From Rubrivivax gelatinosus IL144 (GTDB lineage: Bacteria > Pseudomonadota > Gammaproteobacteria > Burkholderiales > Burkholderiaceae_C): a stretch of DNA of 64,000 nucleotides. The notes under the pieces were generated by a model that was not told the DNA's origin, searched no databases, and saw only the letters and a list, made by a program, of their open reading frames with translations. Positions 34,826-42,818 of the stretch are shown piece after piece; within the stretch, counting starts at the first letter, position 1, and each line of letters begins with the position of its first letter. Position numbers and translations under genes: made by a program. The stretch is from contig NC_017075.1 of NCBI RefSeq assembly GCF_000284255.1, positions 4,774,001 to 4,838,000 on the forward strand, read 5' to 3'.

Positions 34826-35665
34826 TCAGGCCGGCTGGGCGCCGCGCCCGAGTTCCTTGCGGTAGCGGTTGAGGTCCTGGACGCTGGCGAAGCTGCGCCC
34901 GAACAGCAGGCTGAGGTTGTGCAGGATGCGTTCGACGACGCGGCCTTCCCACTCGGCGTCGAAGCGGATCTGGCGGTCCAGCCAGGCTTCGAGCCAGGCC
35001 GGGTCGGGCAGCCGGCTCTGCACCGTGTCGTTGGGGAACAGCTTGGCGTTGACGTGCAGGTTGGTCGGGTGCAGCGCCTGCGCGGTGCGGCGCGCGCTGG
35101 CCATCAGCACGCCGACCTTGGCGAAGGCGCTGCGCGCCTCGTCGCCGCAGCGCACGAGCGCCCGCTTCATGTAGCGCAGGTAGGCGCCGCCGTGGCGCGC
35201 TTCGTCGCGCGCCAGCGTCTCGTAGATCGCCTGGATCACCGGCTCGGTGTGCCACTCGGCGGCGCGGCGGTACCAGTGGTTGAGCCGGATCTCGCCGCAG
35301 AAGTGCAGCATCAGCGTCTCCAGCGCCGGCGCCGGGTCGAACTCGAAACGCACCGCGTGCAGTTCGTCCTCGGTCGGCGCGAGGTCGGGGCGGAAACGCC
35401 GCAGGTACTCCATCAGCACCAGCGAGTGTTTCTGCTCCTCGAAGAACCAGACGCTCATGAACGCCGAGAAGTCGCTGTCCTCGCGGTTGTCGCGCAGGAA
35501 CATCTCGGTGGCCGGCAGCGCCGCCCACTCGGTGATGGCGTTCATCTTGATGGTCTGCGCCTGCTCGTCGCTGAGGCGTGCGGCATCGAAGCGCTCCCAC
35601 GGAATGTCCGTGTCGAGGTTCCAGCGCACGGCTTCGAGCTGCTTGAAGAGTTCGGGATACAGCAT
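34826..35665 (-). CDS. ferritin-like diiron protein related to acyl-ACP desaturases
   Basis: This soluble helical protein of 279 residues shows two ExxH di-iron motifs: Glu77-His80 in FFEEQKHS and Glu155-His158 in LARDEARHGG. Further candidate ligands are Glu46 or Glu54 and Glu125. The wording and spacing resemble the EENRHG and DEKRHE motifs of plant-type acyl-ACP desaturases, so a fatty-acyl desaturase or oxygenase is my best guess. The family assignment is from motifs only. It lies 68 nt downstream of the LitR-type regulator on the same strand, with a TAGACT -10-like box between them (35693-35698). Context ties it to the light-responsive lipid cluster opposite. Confidence 0.7.
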   Translation of the reverse strand: MLYPELFKQLEAVRWNLDTDIPWERFDAARLSDEQAQTIKMNAITEWAALPATEMFLRDNREDSDFSAFMSVWFFEEQKHSLVLMEYLRRFRPDLAPTEDELHAVRFEFDPAPALETLMLHFCGEIRLNHWYRRAAEWHTEPVIQAIYETLARDEARHGGAYLRYMKRALVRCGDEARSAFAKVGVLMASARRTAQALHPTNLHVNAKLFPNDTVQSRLPDPAWLEAWLDRQIRFDAEWEGRVVERILHNLSLLFGRSFASVQDLNRYRKELGRGAQPA

Positions 35666-35733
35666 GGCGGGCTCGTGAAGTCGTGACGCCCGAGTCTAGG
35701 CAGCCGCGTGCAACCGCGTGCGCGTCGGGTTGT

Positions 35734-36672
35734 TCAGCGCGGCGTCTCGCGCCAGCGGCGCAGCTCGGGCGCGATCTGGTCCAGCGCATCGATCGGCAGC
35801 ACGCCCTCCAGGCGACGCCGGAACAGCACCGGCGCGCTGCCGCCGACCCAGATGCCGACCTCGGCCGGCAGCTTCTCGCGCAGCTCGGCCAGACCGTCGA
35901 CGACCTGGTTGGGACTCATGCAGCCGGAGAAGCTGAGGGCGACGATGTCGGCGCGATAGGCGCCCGCGGCCAGCACGATGTCCCACAGCGGCGTCTGCGT
36001 GCCCAGGGCGATGCAGCGGCAGCCGTCCATCGCCATCAGCGTCTCGCACATCAGCAGGCCCAGGCCGTGCGGCTCGCCGGGGAAGGTGCTCAGCAGCACC
36101 GACGGCGTGCCGCCGTCCAGCGGCTCGGGCACCGAGGCGATCGCCTGGCGCAGCAGGCTCTGCACGGTCTCGGTGTACAGGTGCTCCTCGTAGACCTCGA
36201 CCTGGCCGCGCAGCCAGGCGTCGCCGACGGCGGTGTTCAGCGGCGCGACGACGTCGACGACGAAACGCGAGATGCCGTGGCGCACCAGCATCCGGCCGAG
36301 CTCGCGCCGCAGGCCGGCGGGGTCGTGGCGGCGCAGGAGGTCGAGGGCGCGCTCCAGGTCGGCGGAGGCCACCGTGTTGTCGGCGCGGCGCTGCGGCTGG
36401 TCGACGGTGGACGCGGTCAGTTCGTTGAGCTCGGCGGCCGGCATCGGGACGATGCGGCCGGGGCGGTGGCCGGCATCGAGCAGGCGCTTGATGAGGCGGA
36501 GCTTCTCGACCTGTTCCAGGGGGTAGGCGCGTTCGCCCTGCGGATCGCGCGAGGGGGACGGGAAGCCGTAGCGACGCTCCCAGACACGCAAAGTGTCCTT
36601 GCTGAGGCCGGTGTCGCGTTCGACGGCGGCGATCGACAGCGTCAGCGCTTCAACGTTGGTGCGCTCGTTCAT
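35734..36672 (-). CDS. litR: CarH/LitR-type B12-dependent photoreceptor, MerR-family regulator
   Basis: This 312-residue regulator has a MerR-type DNA-binding head (residues 11-75; LSKDTLRVWERRYGFPSP) followed by a B12-binding domain. The photochemical signature Wx9EH is exact: Trp153 then Glu163-His164 in the four-helix bundle. The cobalamin-binding loop reads Glu200-Pro-His202-Gly-Leu-Gly205, matching ExHxxG with the axial His. Proteins with both motifs bind adenosylcobalamin in the dark as DNA-bound tetramers and fall apart in light, freeing their targets. The likely targets are the divergent operon from 37154 and its own gene. Palindromes with TTGTCC/GGACAA lie just upstream. Confidence 0.9.
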   Translation of the reverse strand: MNERTNVEALTLSIAAVERDTGLSKDTLRVWERRYGFPSPSRDPQGERAYPLEQVEKLRLIKRLLDAGHRPGRIVPMPAAELNELTASTVDQPQRRADNTVASADLERALDLLRRHDPAGLRRELGRMLVRHGISRFVVDVVAPLNTAVGDAWLRGQVEVYEEHLYTETVQSLLRQAIASVPEPLDGGTPSVLLSTFPGEPHGLGLLMCETLMAMDGCRCIALGTQTPLWDIVLAAGAYRADIVALSFSGCMSPNQVVDGLAELREKLPAEVGIWVGGSAPVLFRRRLEGVLPIDALDQIAPELRRWRETPR

Positions 36673-36688
36673 CCGCAGCGCCTTGGTG

Positions 36689-36701
36689 TTGTCCTGGACA
36701 A
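36689..36701. promoter_or_regulatory. candidate LitR operator 1 (perfect palindrome)
   Basis: TTGTCC-T-GGACAA is a perfect 13-bp palindrome 16 nt upstream of the litR start codon. That is a natural place for autoregulation. A related imperfect copy lies 63 bp away. Confidence 0.5.
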
Positions 36702-36751
36702 AGCCATGATGGATTTCGAAAGTTGACCTAATATAGGCCTAAGTCGCACGT

Positions 36752-36764
36752 TTGAACAGGACAA
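36752..36764. promoter_or_regulatory. candidate LitR operator 2 (imperfect copy)
   Basis: TTGAACAGGACAA keeps 10 of 13 positions of the perfect palindrome at 36689-36701. The centre-to-centre distance of 63 bp is six helical turns, so a tetramer could bind both on one face of the DNA. Confidence 0.4.
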
Positions 36765-36805
36765 GACATCGTCAAAGCCGCGACCTGCACTGCAAGAACT
36801 TAAAT

Positions 36806-36821
36806 GTGACTGTATAGTCAC
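36806..36821 (+). promoter_or_regulatory. inverted repeat over a likely -10 box of the light-cluster operon
   Basis: GTGACT-GTAT-AGTCAC is a perfect inverted repeat with 6-bp arms. It covers TATAGT (36813-36818), a good -10 hexamer for the plus-strand operon. A regulator bound here would block RNA polymerase directly. No strong -35 is visible at 36790-36795. It lies in a short AT-rich patch (taaatgtgactgtatagtca) in otherwise GC-rich DNA. Confidence 0.5.
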
Positions 36822-36842
36822 TAAGCATACCGAGAGGTTCAC

Positions 36843-37154
36843 ATGACGCCGATGCCGCAGCAGATCCCACGTTCCGCCACCTGTCCGCCGTCAAGGTCTG
36901 CGGAACTTTGCGCGCCGACGCCGGTCACAGCGGGCAAGAAGGTCGCCAACGCGGCCGCAGTTCTCCTGTCGTGCGGACTCACGGGTCTCCTGTCTGCCAA
37001 GCCTGAGCGTTTCTCCTCCTCCTCCCTCCCTCCCTCGTTCGCTCAGCGCCGCCGCACGGCAGTCTTTCTCTCCCGGCGTACCGCCTCGTGCGGTACGCCG
37101 GCCCTCCGGGGTCGGGTCCACCTGAACGCGCACGGCGCGGCGGGGAGTCGCTGA
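36843..37154 (+). other. long 5' leader of the light-cluster operon with a possible small ORF
   Basis: The region between the -10 box and the FAD oxidoreductase is about 330 nt. It contains an open frame of 103 codons that starts at an ATG preceded by gagagg. Its stop at 37152-37154 shares one base with the next ATG (TGATG), the layout of translational coupling. The encoded peptide is Ser/Arg/Pro-rich and unlike any family I know. The middle holds a pyrimidine tract (37011-37036) and the end a strong hairpin (37073-37101). It could be a real small gene, a leader peptide, or an untranslated regulatory leader. I see no other gene here. Confidence 0.35.
37073..37101 (+). promoter_or_regulatory. 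strong hairpin in the leader of the FAD-oxidoreductase operon
   Basis: CCGGCGTACCGC (37073-37084) pairs perfectly with GCGGTACGCCGG (37090-37101) around a 5-nt loop (CTCGT). No U-tract follows, so it is not a simple terminator. Its position 52 nt before the operon's first major start suggests a role in mRNA stability or translation control. Confidence 0.5.
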
Positions 37155-38446
37155 TGCGCCGCGTCGCTGTCGTCGGCTCCGGGATCGCCGGCCTGGCCGC
37201 TGCCTACGAACTGTCCTCCGATGCCCGCGTCACGCTGTTCGAGGCGGGCGACTATTTCGGCGGCCACACGAACACGATCGACCTGACGGTCGACGGCGTC
37301 ACGCACGGCGTGGACACCGGCTTCCTGGTCTTCAACCACCGCACCTACCCGAACCTGCTGCGCCTGTTCGCCGAACTCGGCGTCGAAACCGCACCGTCGG
37401 ACATGTCGTTCTCGGTGCAGGCGCGCGAGCACGGCCTGGAATGGAGCGGCTCGGACCTGAACTCCGTCTTCGCCCAGCGCCGCAACCTGCTGCGCCCGCG
37501 CTTCCTGAAGATGCTGGCCGAGATCGTGCGCTTCAACCGCCTGGCCACCGCGATCGCCGAGGCCAGCGCCGAGGACGCGCTGGCCGAGCCGATCGGCGAG
37601 TTCCTCGACCGCCACGGCTTCGGCAACGACTTCCGCGACTGGTACTTCCTGCCGATGATCGGCTGCATCTGGTCCTGCCCGACCGAACAGATGCTGCGCT
37701 TCCCGGTCGCGACGATGATCCGGTTCTGCCACAACCACGGCCTGATCCAGGTGAACGACCGGCCGCAGTGGCACACCGTGCGCGGCGGCGCCCGCAACTA
37801 CGTCGAGAAGATGCTGCCGCGCATCGCCGACGCGCGCGTGTCCAGCCCGGTGTTCCAGGTGCGCCGCGATGCCGACGGCGTGGCCGTCACCTCGACGGCG
37901 GGCACCGAGCGTTTCGACGAACTGGTGCTGGCCTGCCACAGCGACCAGGCGCTGGCGCTGCTGGCCGACGCCAGCGAGGACGAACGCGCCGTGCTCGGCG
38001 CGATCCGCTACCAGCCCAACCGCGCCGTGGTGCACGCCGACGCCTCGGTGCTGCCCCAGCGCAAGCTGGCCTGGGCCTCGTGGAACTACGTGCGTTCGCC
38101 CGACCGCGGCCGCGAGCAGGCCGCCGTCTGCCTGCACTACCTGCTCAACCGGCTGCAGCCGCTGCCCTGGACAAAGCCGGTCATCGTCTCGCTGAACCCC
38201 GAGATCGAGCCGGCGCCGGAGACCGTCTTCCGCGAGATCGAGTACGCACACCCGGTGTTCGACCTCGGCGCGATCGAGGCCCAGCGCCGCGTGCCGGCGC
38301 TGCAGGGCCGCAGCCGCACCTGGTTCTGCGGCGCCTGGACCCGCTACGGCTTCCACGAAGACGGCCTGGCCTCGGCGCTGGACGTCGTGCGCGCGGTGCG
38401 CGCCCACTGGCAGGCCGGCCGCCCGGCGCTGCACGAGGCCGCGTGA
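37154..38446 (+). CDS. NAD(P)/FAD-dependent oxidoreductase (amine-oxidase-like)
   Basis: This FAD enzyme of 430 residues starts with a complete dinucleotide-binding motif, RRVAVVGSGIAGLAAAYELS, then the ADP-ribose acid in TLFEAGDYFGGHTNT, typical of the amine-oxidase/phytoene-desaturase superfamily. The C-terminal FAD motif is RTWFCGAWTRYGFHEDGLAS. Homologues in singlet-oxygen and light-response clusters always travel with DUF1365 and a CFA-synthase-like gene, exactly as here. Their substrate is thought to be a membrane lipid or fatty acid; that is inference. The next gene overlaps its stop (TGATG). Confidence 0.93.
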   Translation: MRRVAVVGSGIAGLAAAYELSSDARVTLFEAGDYFGGHTNTIDLTVDGVTHGVDTGFLVFNHRTYPNLLRLFAELGVETAPSDMSFSVQAREHGLEWSGSDLNSVFAQRRNLLRPRFLKMLAEIVRFNRLATAIAEASAEDALAEPIGEFLDRHGFGNDFRDWYFLPMIGCIWSCPTEQMLRFPVATMIRFCHNHGLIQVNDRPQWHTVRGGARNYVEKMLPRIADARVSSPVFQVRRDADGVAVTSTAGTERFDELVLACHSDQALALLADASEDERAVLGAIRYQPNRAVVHADASVLPQRKLAWASWNYVRSPDRGREQAAVCLHYLLNRLQPLPWTKPVIVSLNPEIEPAPETVFREIEYAHPVFDLGAIEAQRRVPALQGRSRTWFCGAWTRYGFHEDGLASALDVVRAVRAHWQAGRPALHEAA

Positions 38447-39216
38447 TGGACGCCACCACGGGCACCACGCCGCAGGCCCTGCTGGGCACCGGCGTCGTGC
38501 GCCACCGGCGCCTGAAGCCGGCCGGGCACGCCTTCGAGTACACGACCTACTTCATGCTGCTGCCGATGCGACGGCTGCGCGCCGCGCCCGAGGCCGCGGT
38601 GCGGCGCAACCGCTTCGGCCTCGTGGCCTTCCACGACGCCGACCACGGCGACGGCCGCGCCGACTCGCTGGCCTGGCTGGAGGAACTGCTGGCCGCCGAA
38701 GGCATCGCCGACGCCGACGGCGAGATCTGGCTGCACACCTACCCGCGCGTGCTGGGCTACGTCTTCAAGCCGGTGAGCTTCTGGTACTGCGAGCGGCGCG
38801 ACGGCTCGCTGGCGGCGATCGTCGCCGAGGTCAACAACACCTTCGGCGAGCGCCACTGCTACTTGCTCGCCGGCGAGGACCTGCGCTGGGGCCGCGAGCT
38901 CGTCGCGCGCAAGGTCTTCCACGTCTCGCCGTTCTGCCGCGTCGAAGGCCGCTACCGTTTCCGCTTCCTGCGCACCGCCGAGCGCACGGTGGCGCGCGTG
39001 GACCACGACGACGACGAGGGCCCGCTGCTGCTGACCAGCGTCAGCGGCCGCCTGGCCCCGCTGACCGCGGCCGCCGCACGCGCGGCCTTCTTCGGCATGC
39101 CGATGATGTCCCTGGGCGTCATCGTGCGCATCCACTGGCAGGCGCTGCAGCTATGGCTCAAGCGCGTGCCGTTCATCAGCAAGCCCGAACCGCCCCGGGC
39201 GTTCACGACCCGCTGA
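38446..39216 (+). CDS. DUF1365 protein
   Basis: This protein of 256 residues belongs to DUF1365, a family of unknown biochemical role. Conserved segments are GVVRHRRLKPAGHAFEYTTY near the N-terminus, LHTYPRVLGYVFKPVSFWYC in the middle, and EVNNTFGERHCYLL. It nearly always accompanies an FAD oxidoreductase and a CFA-synthase-like methyltransferase, so it probably takes part in the same fatty-acid modification. The start overlaps the previous stop. The C-terminus (FFGMPMMSLGVIVRIHWQAL) is hydrophobic and might touch the membrane. Confidence 0.92.
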   Translation: MDATTGTTPQALLGTGVVRHRRLKPAGHAFEYTTYFMLLPMRRLRAAPEAAVRRNRFGLVAFHDADHGDGRADSLAWLEELLAAEGIADADGEIWLHTYPRVLGYVFKPVSFWYCERRDGSLAAIVAEVNNTFGERHCYLLAGEDLRWGRELVARKVFHVSPFCRVEGRYRFRFLRTAERTVARVDHDDDEGPLLLTSVSGRLAPLTAAAARAAFFGMPMMSLGVIVRIHWQALQLWLKRVPFISKPEPPRAFTTR

Positions 39217-39229
39217 CCCAGGAACCGCC

Positions 39230-40453
39230 ATGACGACGACGACCGCCAACGCCTTCGCCCTGCCCGAGTCCGCTCCCGCGGCCGCCCGCACCGTCTTCCG
39301 CCTGCTGCGGCGGCTGGCCGTCGGCACGCTGGACGTGCAGCTGCCCGACGGCAGCCTGGCCCATTTCGGCACCGGCCGCGAAGGCGAGCCGCGCGCTTCG
39401 ATGCGCATGCTCGACTGGAGCGTCTGCTCGGCGACGCTCAAGAGCGGCGACATCGGCTTCGCCGAGGCCTACCTCGACGGCCTCTGGACCTCGCCCGACG
39501 TCGTCGCGCTGCTGCAGCTGTTCATCGCCAACCGCGAGGCCGTCGAGGACGCGATCTACGGCCGTTGGTGGGGCTCGCTGCTGCACCGCTTCAAGCACCT
39601 GCTCAACCGCAACTCGCGCCGCGGCAGCCGCAAGAACATCCACGCCCACTACGACCTGGGCAACACGTTCTACCGGCTCTGGCTGGACGAGACGATGAAC
39701 TACTCGAGCGCCTGGTTCGACGGCGACACGAGCAAGCCCATGCCCGAGGCCCAGCGCGCCAAGGTGCGGCGCGCGCTGCGCGAGTGCGGCGTGCGCGCCG
39801 GCGACCGCGTGCTCGAGATCGGCTGCGGCTGGGGCGCGGTGGCCGAGGCCGCGACCAACGAGTTCGGTGCCCGCGTCACCGGCGTCACGCTGTCGACCGA
39901 GCAGCTGGCCTACGCCCGCGAGCGCCTGGCGCGCCTGGGCCTGGGCACCCAGGCCGACCTGCGGCTGCAGGACTACCGCGACATCCAGGACGGCCCGTTC
40001 GACGCCGTCGTCTCGATCGAGATGTTCGAGGCCGTCGGCCGCGAGTACTGGGGCAGCTACTTCCGCACCGTGCGCGACCGGCTCAAGCCCGGCGGCCGCG
40101 CCTGCATCCAGTCGATCACGATCCGCGACGACCTGTTCGCGCGCTACCTGCGCTCGACCGACTTCATCCAGCAGTACGTCTTCCCCGGCGGCCTGCTGCC
40201 CAGCGCCTCGGCCTTCCGCGCCGAGGCGCGCAAGGCCGGGCTGGAGGTCGTCGGCGAACTCGCTTTCGGAGCCGACTACGCCGAGACGCTGCGCCGCTGG
40301 CGCGTGGCCTTCCTCGCCCAGGAGAACACGGTGCGCGCCCAGGGCTTCGACACGCGCTTCGTGCGCATCTGGGAGTTCTACCTCGCGTACTGCGAGGCGG
40401 CCTTCGCCACCGGCAACACCGACGTCGTGCAGTTCACGCTGCGCCGGACCTGA
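39230..40453 (+). CDS. cyclopropane-fatty-acyl-phospholipid synthase family methyltransferase
   Basis: This SAM-dependent enzyme of 407 residues modifies unsaturated acyl chains in phospholipids. The SAM site is DRVLEIGCGWGAVAEAA; the acceptor-binding part has NIHAHYDLGNTFYRLWLDE and NYSSAWFD, both diagnostic of the family, and VSIEMFEAVGREYWGSYF follows. It could make cyclopropane fatty acids or, like the UfaM-type relatives found in singlet-oxygen regulons, a methylated precursor of furan fatty acids. The companion genes here (FAD oxidoreductase, DUF1365) favour the latter kind of chemistry, but I cannot prove it. Confidence 0.93.
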   Translation: MTTTTANAFALPESAPAAARTVFRLLRRLAVGTLDVQLPDGSLAHFGTGREGEPRASMRMLDWSVCSATLKSGDIGFAEAYLDGLWTSPDVVALLQLFIANREAVEDAIYGRWWGSLLHRFKHLLNRNSRRGSRKNIHAHYDLGNTFYRLWLDETMNYSSAWFDGDTSKPMPEAQRAKVRRALRECGVRAGDRVLEIGCGWGAVAEAATNEFGARVTGVTLSTEQLAYARERLARLGLGTQADLRLQDYRDIQDGPFDAVVSIEMFEAVGREYWGSYFRTVRDRLKPGGRACIQSITIRDDLFARYLRSTDFIQQYVFPGGLLPSASAFRAEARKAGLEVVGELAFGADYAETLRRWRVAFLAQENTVRAQGFDTRFVRIWEFYLAYCEAAFATGNTDVVQFTLRRT

Positions 40454-40996
40454 ATGGACGCCACGCGTCGCGCCCTGCTGGCCGCCGCGTTCGCCCCCGG
40501 CGTGGTGCTCGCGTCCCGGCCGCTGACGCCGCCGCCCGAGCTGGCCGCCTATGCGCCGCTCGCGCTGCGCGGCGAAGGCCGGCTGCGCGTGCTCGGCTTC
40601 GCGATCTACGACGCCCGGCTGTGGACCGGCGAGGGCTTCGCGCCCGAGCGCTGGGCCGACGCGCCGCTGGCGCTGGAGATCCGTTACGCGCGCGGCTTCG
40701 CCGGCCGCGACATCGCCGAGCGCTCGATCGCCGAGATGCGCCGCCAGGGTGAACTGCCCGAGGCCCAGGCCCGGGCCTGGCAGCAGGCGATGGCCACGAT
40801 GTTCCCCGACGTGAAGCCCGGCGACCGCCTGGTCGGCGTGCGCGGAGCCGACGGCGGCACGCGTTTCTACGCCAACGGCCGGCGCATGGGCGAGCTCGAC
40901 GACACCGAGTTCGGCCGCCGCTTCTTCGGCATCTGGCTGGCGCCGCAGACCTCGGAGCCGACGCTGCGCTCGCGCCTGCTCGGCCAGATCGGATGA
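40454..40996 (+). CDS. chalcone-isomerase-like secreted protein
   Basis: This 180-residue protein starts directly after the methyltransferase stop. It has an N-terminal RR-containing signal-like stretch (RRALLAAAFAPGVVLASRP). The core reads LRVLGFAIYDARLWTGEGF and LALEIRYARGFAGRDIAERS, matching the bacterial chalcone-isomerase-like family (PF16036), whose fold binds fatty acids. No true chalcone isomerase activity is expected. It probably binds or carries a modified acyl chain in the periplasm. It overlaps the transporter gene by 4 nt. Confidence 0.85.
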   Translation: MDATRRALLAAAFAPGVVLASRPLTPPPELAAYAPLALRGEGRLRVLGFAIYDARLWTGEGFAPERWADAPLALEIRYARGFAGRDIAERSIAEMRRQGELPEAQARAWQQAMATMFPDVKPGDRLVGVRGADGGTRFYANGRRMGELDDTEFGRRFFGIWLAPQTSEPTLRSRLLGQIG

Positions 40997-42291
40997 ACGC
41001 CATGGGCCTGGAGACACGCGCGGGCGCCGGCGCGGCGCCGCGCTGGCGTGGCGGCTTCGCCGACGGCCTGCGCTACGGCGCGCTCGGCCTGCCGCTGGCC
41101 TTCGTCGCGCTGCCGCTGTACGTGCTGCTGCCGGCGCACTACGCCGCCGAATACGGCGTGCCGCTGGCGACGCTGGGCGCGCTGCTGCTCGCGGTGCGCG
41201 CGTTCGACGCCGTCGTCGACCCGGCGATCGGCCGCCTCGTCGACCGCCTGTTCGCCGGCTCGCCGGCGCGGCTGCTGGCCGTCGCCGCGGCGGCGGCGCT
41301 GCTGCTGGCCGCCGCCTTCCACGGCCTGTTCTTCCCGCCGGTGGCCGGCGGCACGGCGCTGCTGGCCTGGTGCGCGGCGCTGCTCGTCGCCGCCTACCTG
41401 GCCTACAGCCTGCTCGCCGTGCTGCACCAGGCCTGGGGCGCGCGCCTGGGTGGCGACGCCGCGGTGCGTGCACGCATCGTCTCCTGGCGCGAAGGGCTGG
41501 CGCTGGCCGGCGTGCTGGTCGCCAGCGTGCTGCCCTCGCTGGCCGGGCTGCAGGCCACCAGCGCGGTCTTCGCCGTCGCGCTGGCGCTCGCGCTGCTGCT
41601 GCTGGCCGGTGCACCGCGCGCCGAGCCGGCGCCGGCCGCCCAGCGCTTCGATTGGCGCGCACCGCTGGCGACGCCGGCCTTCCGCCGCCTGCTCGCCGTC
41701 TTCCTCGTCAACGGCATCGCCAGCGCGGTGCCGGCGACGCTGGTGCTGTTCTTCGTGCGCGACCGGCTGCAGGCCCAGTCCTGGGAGCCGGTGTTCCTGG
41801 CCGCCTACTTCGCCGCCGGCGCGCTGGCGATGCCGCTGTGGGTGAGGCTGGTGCCGCGCCTCGGCCTGGCCGGCGCCTGGCTGGCCGGCATGGCGCTGGC
41901 CGTCGCCGCCTTCGTCTGGGCGGCGACGCTGGGGCCGGGCGACACGACGGCTTTCGCCGCGGTCTGCGTGGCCAGCGGCGTCGCGCTGGGCGCCGACCTG
42001 GCGCTGCCCGGCGCGCTGCTGGCCGGCATCGTGCGCGGCGCCGGCCACGGCGGCCGCGAAGGCGCGTACTTCGGCTGGTGGAACCTGGCCACCAAGCTGA
42101 ACCTGGCGCTGGCCGCCGGGCTGGCGCTGCCGCTGCTGGGCCTGGCGGGTTACGCGCCGGGCGCCCGTGAACCCCAGGCGCTGGCGGCGCTGGCCGCCGC
42201 CTACTGCCTGCTGCCCTGTGTGCTGAAAACCGCCGCCGCCGCGCTGCTGTGGCGCTGGCGGCACCGACTCGACGAGGAGAACCCACGATGA
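40993..42291 (+). CDS. MFS transporter of the GPH/MFS_2 type
   Basis: This inner-membrane protein of 432 residues has about twelve hydrophobic helices. The first helix region reads LRYGALGLPLAFVALPLYVLLP, followed by LLLAVRAFDAVVDPAIGRLVDR, the conserved helix 2-3 motif of the melibiose-type (GPH) family. Relatives in similar photo-oxidative clusters are of this type. In eukaryotes one branch (MFSD2) carries lipids, so a lysophospholipid or fatty-acid cargo is conceivable here, but that is inference. The start overlaps the upstream stop and its own stop overlaps the DUF3833 start (ATGA). Confidence 0.88.
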   Translation: MNAMGLETRAGAGAAPRWRGGFADGLRYGALGLPLAFVALPLYVLLPAHYAAEYGVPLATLGALLLAVRAFDAVVDPAIGRLVDRLFAGSPARLLAVAAAAALLLAAAFHGLFFPPVAGGTALLAWCAALLVAAYLAYSLLAVLHQAWGARLGGDAAVRARIVSWREGLALAGVLVASVLPSLAGLQATSAVFAVALALALLLLAGAPRAEPAPAAQRFDWRAPLATPAFRRLLAVFLVNGIASAVPATLVLFFVRDRLQAQSWEPVFLAAYFAAGALAMPLWVRLVPRLGLAGAWLAGMALAVAAFVWAATLGPGDTTAFAAVCVASGVALGADLALPGALLAGIVRGAGHGGREGAYFGWWNLATKLNLALAAGLALPLLGLAGYAPGAREPQALAALAAAYCLLPCVLKTAAAALLWRWRHRLDEENPR

Positions 42292-42815
42292 ACCGACGCC
42301 TGCTGCTAGGGCTGGCCGCCGCCGCGGCGCTGGCCGGCTGCGCCGGCCCGACCCCCGCCGACTACGCCGCCGAGAGCCCCAAGCTCGACCTGAAGACCTT
42401 CTTCAACGGCGAGATGACGGCGCACGGGATGTTCGCCGACCGCTCGGGCAAGGTGGTGCGCCGCTTCACGGTGCAGATGACCGGCACCTGGAACGGCGAC
42501 GACGGCGTGCTCGACGAACGTTTCACCTACAGCGACGGCAAGACCGAGCGCCGCGTCTGGAAGCTCAAGTCGCTGGGCGGCGGGCGCTACGAGGGCCGCG
42601 CCGACGACGTCGTCGGCGTCGCCCTGGGCACGGCCGCCGGCAACGCGCTGAACTGGCGCTACACGCTGAAGCTGCCGGTCGACGGCAGCGTCTACGAGGT
42701 CCAGTTCGACGACTGGATGTTCCAGATGGACGACAAGGTGATGCTGAACAAGGCCGAGATGAGCAAGTTCGGCGTTCGCCTCGGCGAAGTCACGCTCGCC
42801 TTCCAGAAGCACTGA
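42288..42815 (+). CDS. DUF3833 lipoprotein
   Basis: This is a 175-residue lipoprotein. The signal peptide LLLGLAAAAALAGCAGP ends at a lipobox LAGC with Cys18 as the lipidation site. The mature part matches DUF3833: LDLKTFFNGEMTAHGMFADR, WKLKSLGGGRYEGRADDVVG and MFQMDDKVMLNKAEMSKFGV. The fold is lipocalin-like, so it may bind a lipid. It is the sixth gene of the operon and is co-translated with the transporter through a 4-nt overlap. Confidence 0.9.
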   Translation: MNRRLLLGLAAAAALAGCAGPTPADYAAESPKLDLKTFFNGEMTAHGMFADRSGKVVRRFTVQMTGTWNGDDGVLDERFTYSDGKTERRVWKLKSLGGGRYEGRADDVVGVALGTAAGNALNWRYTLKLPVDGSVYEVQFDDWMFQMDDKVMLNKAEMSKFGVRLGEVTLAFQKH

Positions 42816-42818
42816 ACA

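Noticed and set aside
36843..37154. Calling the 103-codon leader ORF a definite gene
   Set aside because: The start signal and TGATG coupling are suggestive, but the peptide is low-complexity and matches no family I know. It is listed as a leader instead.
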